A stretch of DNA of 41,502 bases from an uncultured Eudoraea sp. GTDB taxonomy: Bacteria; Bacteroidota; Bacteroidia; Flavobacteriales; Flavobacteriaceae. Position 1 is the stretch's first letter. Every line of letters starts with the position of its first letter. This document shows positions 41,257 to 41,502 of the stretch, piece by piece. The DNA lies in contig CAMYIE010000022.1 in NCBI GenBank assembly GCA_947258405.1, positions 1 to 41,502 of the forward strand, written 5' to 3'. The notes below the pieces were generated by a model. It had not been told where the DNA came from. It made no database searches and worked only from the letters and a program-made list of their open reading frames with translations. The position numbers and the translations under genes are program-made.

Positions 41257-41502
41257 ATGAAAAACATGACCATTCTAAAAGTATTTAGTCTTCTATTTAT
41301 ACTGGGCTGTGGTATGTATTCAATTTATAATTGGACAATTTTGACACAGGGTGAAGGATGGGGTATGGTACTAATGCTAAGTTTAATCTTTTTTGGATTA
41401 GTCGGTCTAATAATTGATTATTTTTTGTTTAAGCTTATTAGAAACAAATGGCTTTTAAATAGCATTGAGGCAATAATAATATTCTTCTTCTCAATTGAAC
41501 TC
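41257..41502 (+). CDS. Hypothetical membrane protein (3' end cut off)
   Basis: An open frame of 82 codons from an ATG to the window edge. It has three hydrophobic segments: VFSLLFILGCGMYSIYNW, GMVLMLSLIFFGLVGLIIDY and SIEAIIIFFFS. The first could be read as a lipobox (LGCG), but a membrane span is as likely. I do not recognise it. The sequence is very AT-rich, as in the recombinase before it, and it would be part of the same mobile element. Confidence 0.55.
   Translation, partial: MKNMTILKVFSLLFILGCGMYSIYNWTILTQGEGWGMVLMLSLIFFGLVGLIIDYFLFKLIRNKWLLNSIEAIIIFFFSIEL

Noticed and set aside
1-41502. CRISPR array, rRNA, or intact tRNA genes
   Set aside because: No regularly spaced repeats of CRISPR size and no complete cloverleaf were found; only tRNA 3'-end fragments at 36377 and 39290.

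Overview
The window is a stretch of a Bacteroidetes chromosome, most likely a marine member of the Flavobacteriaceae. The evidence is a set of upstream sites matching the Bacteroidetes promoter (TTTG, about 19 bases, TAnnTTTG), the near absence of Shine-Dalgarno sequences, several TTG and GTG starts, a type IX secretion C-terminal domain, an OlsF-type lipid acyltransferase, DUF1800/DUF1501 and DUF2652 proteins, and a 22-base perfect palindrome in a non-coding stretch.

Layout. Bases 1-5.7 kb hold a cut-off thioredoxin-type arsenate reductase, then on the minus strand a GNAT acetyltransferase, aspartate kinase and a bifunctional ornithine/glycine-lipid acyltransferase, then fructose-1,6-bisphosphatase and a TerB-like protein. 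Bases 5.7-11.5 kb are a tight four-gene DNA repair operon (MBL exonuclease, ATP-dependent DNA ligase, Lhr-type helicase, PdeM nuclease). The transcription-repair coupling factor mfd follows directly from its own near-perfect promoter. An ACT-like orphan protein and YraN follow on the minus strand. Bases 16.2-19.5 kb carry a DUF1800/DUF1501 pair; the second protein has both a Tat signal and a type IX secretion tail. Bases 19.6-24.4 kb hold metG with a histone-deacetylase-like gene, ferritin with a small Cys-rich protein, and a short ssb divergent from a zinc-ribbon protein across an intergenic region with six TTT tracts spaced exactly 10 bases apart.

Bases 24.5-35.7 kb are mixed housekeeping and hypothetical genes: a CBS protein, a multi-membrane-span M28 peptidase, an SDR protein, a TPR protein, a DUF2652 protein, an NTF2-like protein with a lipoprotein, SDR-type L-threonine dehydrogenase, a VOC protein, and moaE-moaC for molybdenum cofactor.

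From about 36.2 kb to the right end the character changes. Two diverged 88-89 base repeats (36377 and 39290), each starting with what reads as the 3' end of a tRNA on the minus strand, bracket a molybdenum hydroxylase pair (iorA-iorB-like). To the right lie 834 bases without a credible gene but with five strong inverted repeats, then a tyrosine recombinase, a 23-base palindrome and the start of a membrane protein. I read this as two related integrative elements stacked at a tRNA gene, with the intact tRNA expected beyond the right edge. Cofactor supply (moaE-moaC) sits just outside the left repeat, so the acquired oxidoreductase would depend on resident molybdenum cofactor synthesis. This mobile region is the part most likely to hold something undescribed.
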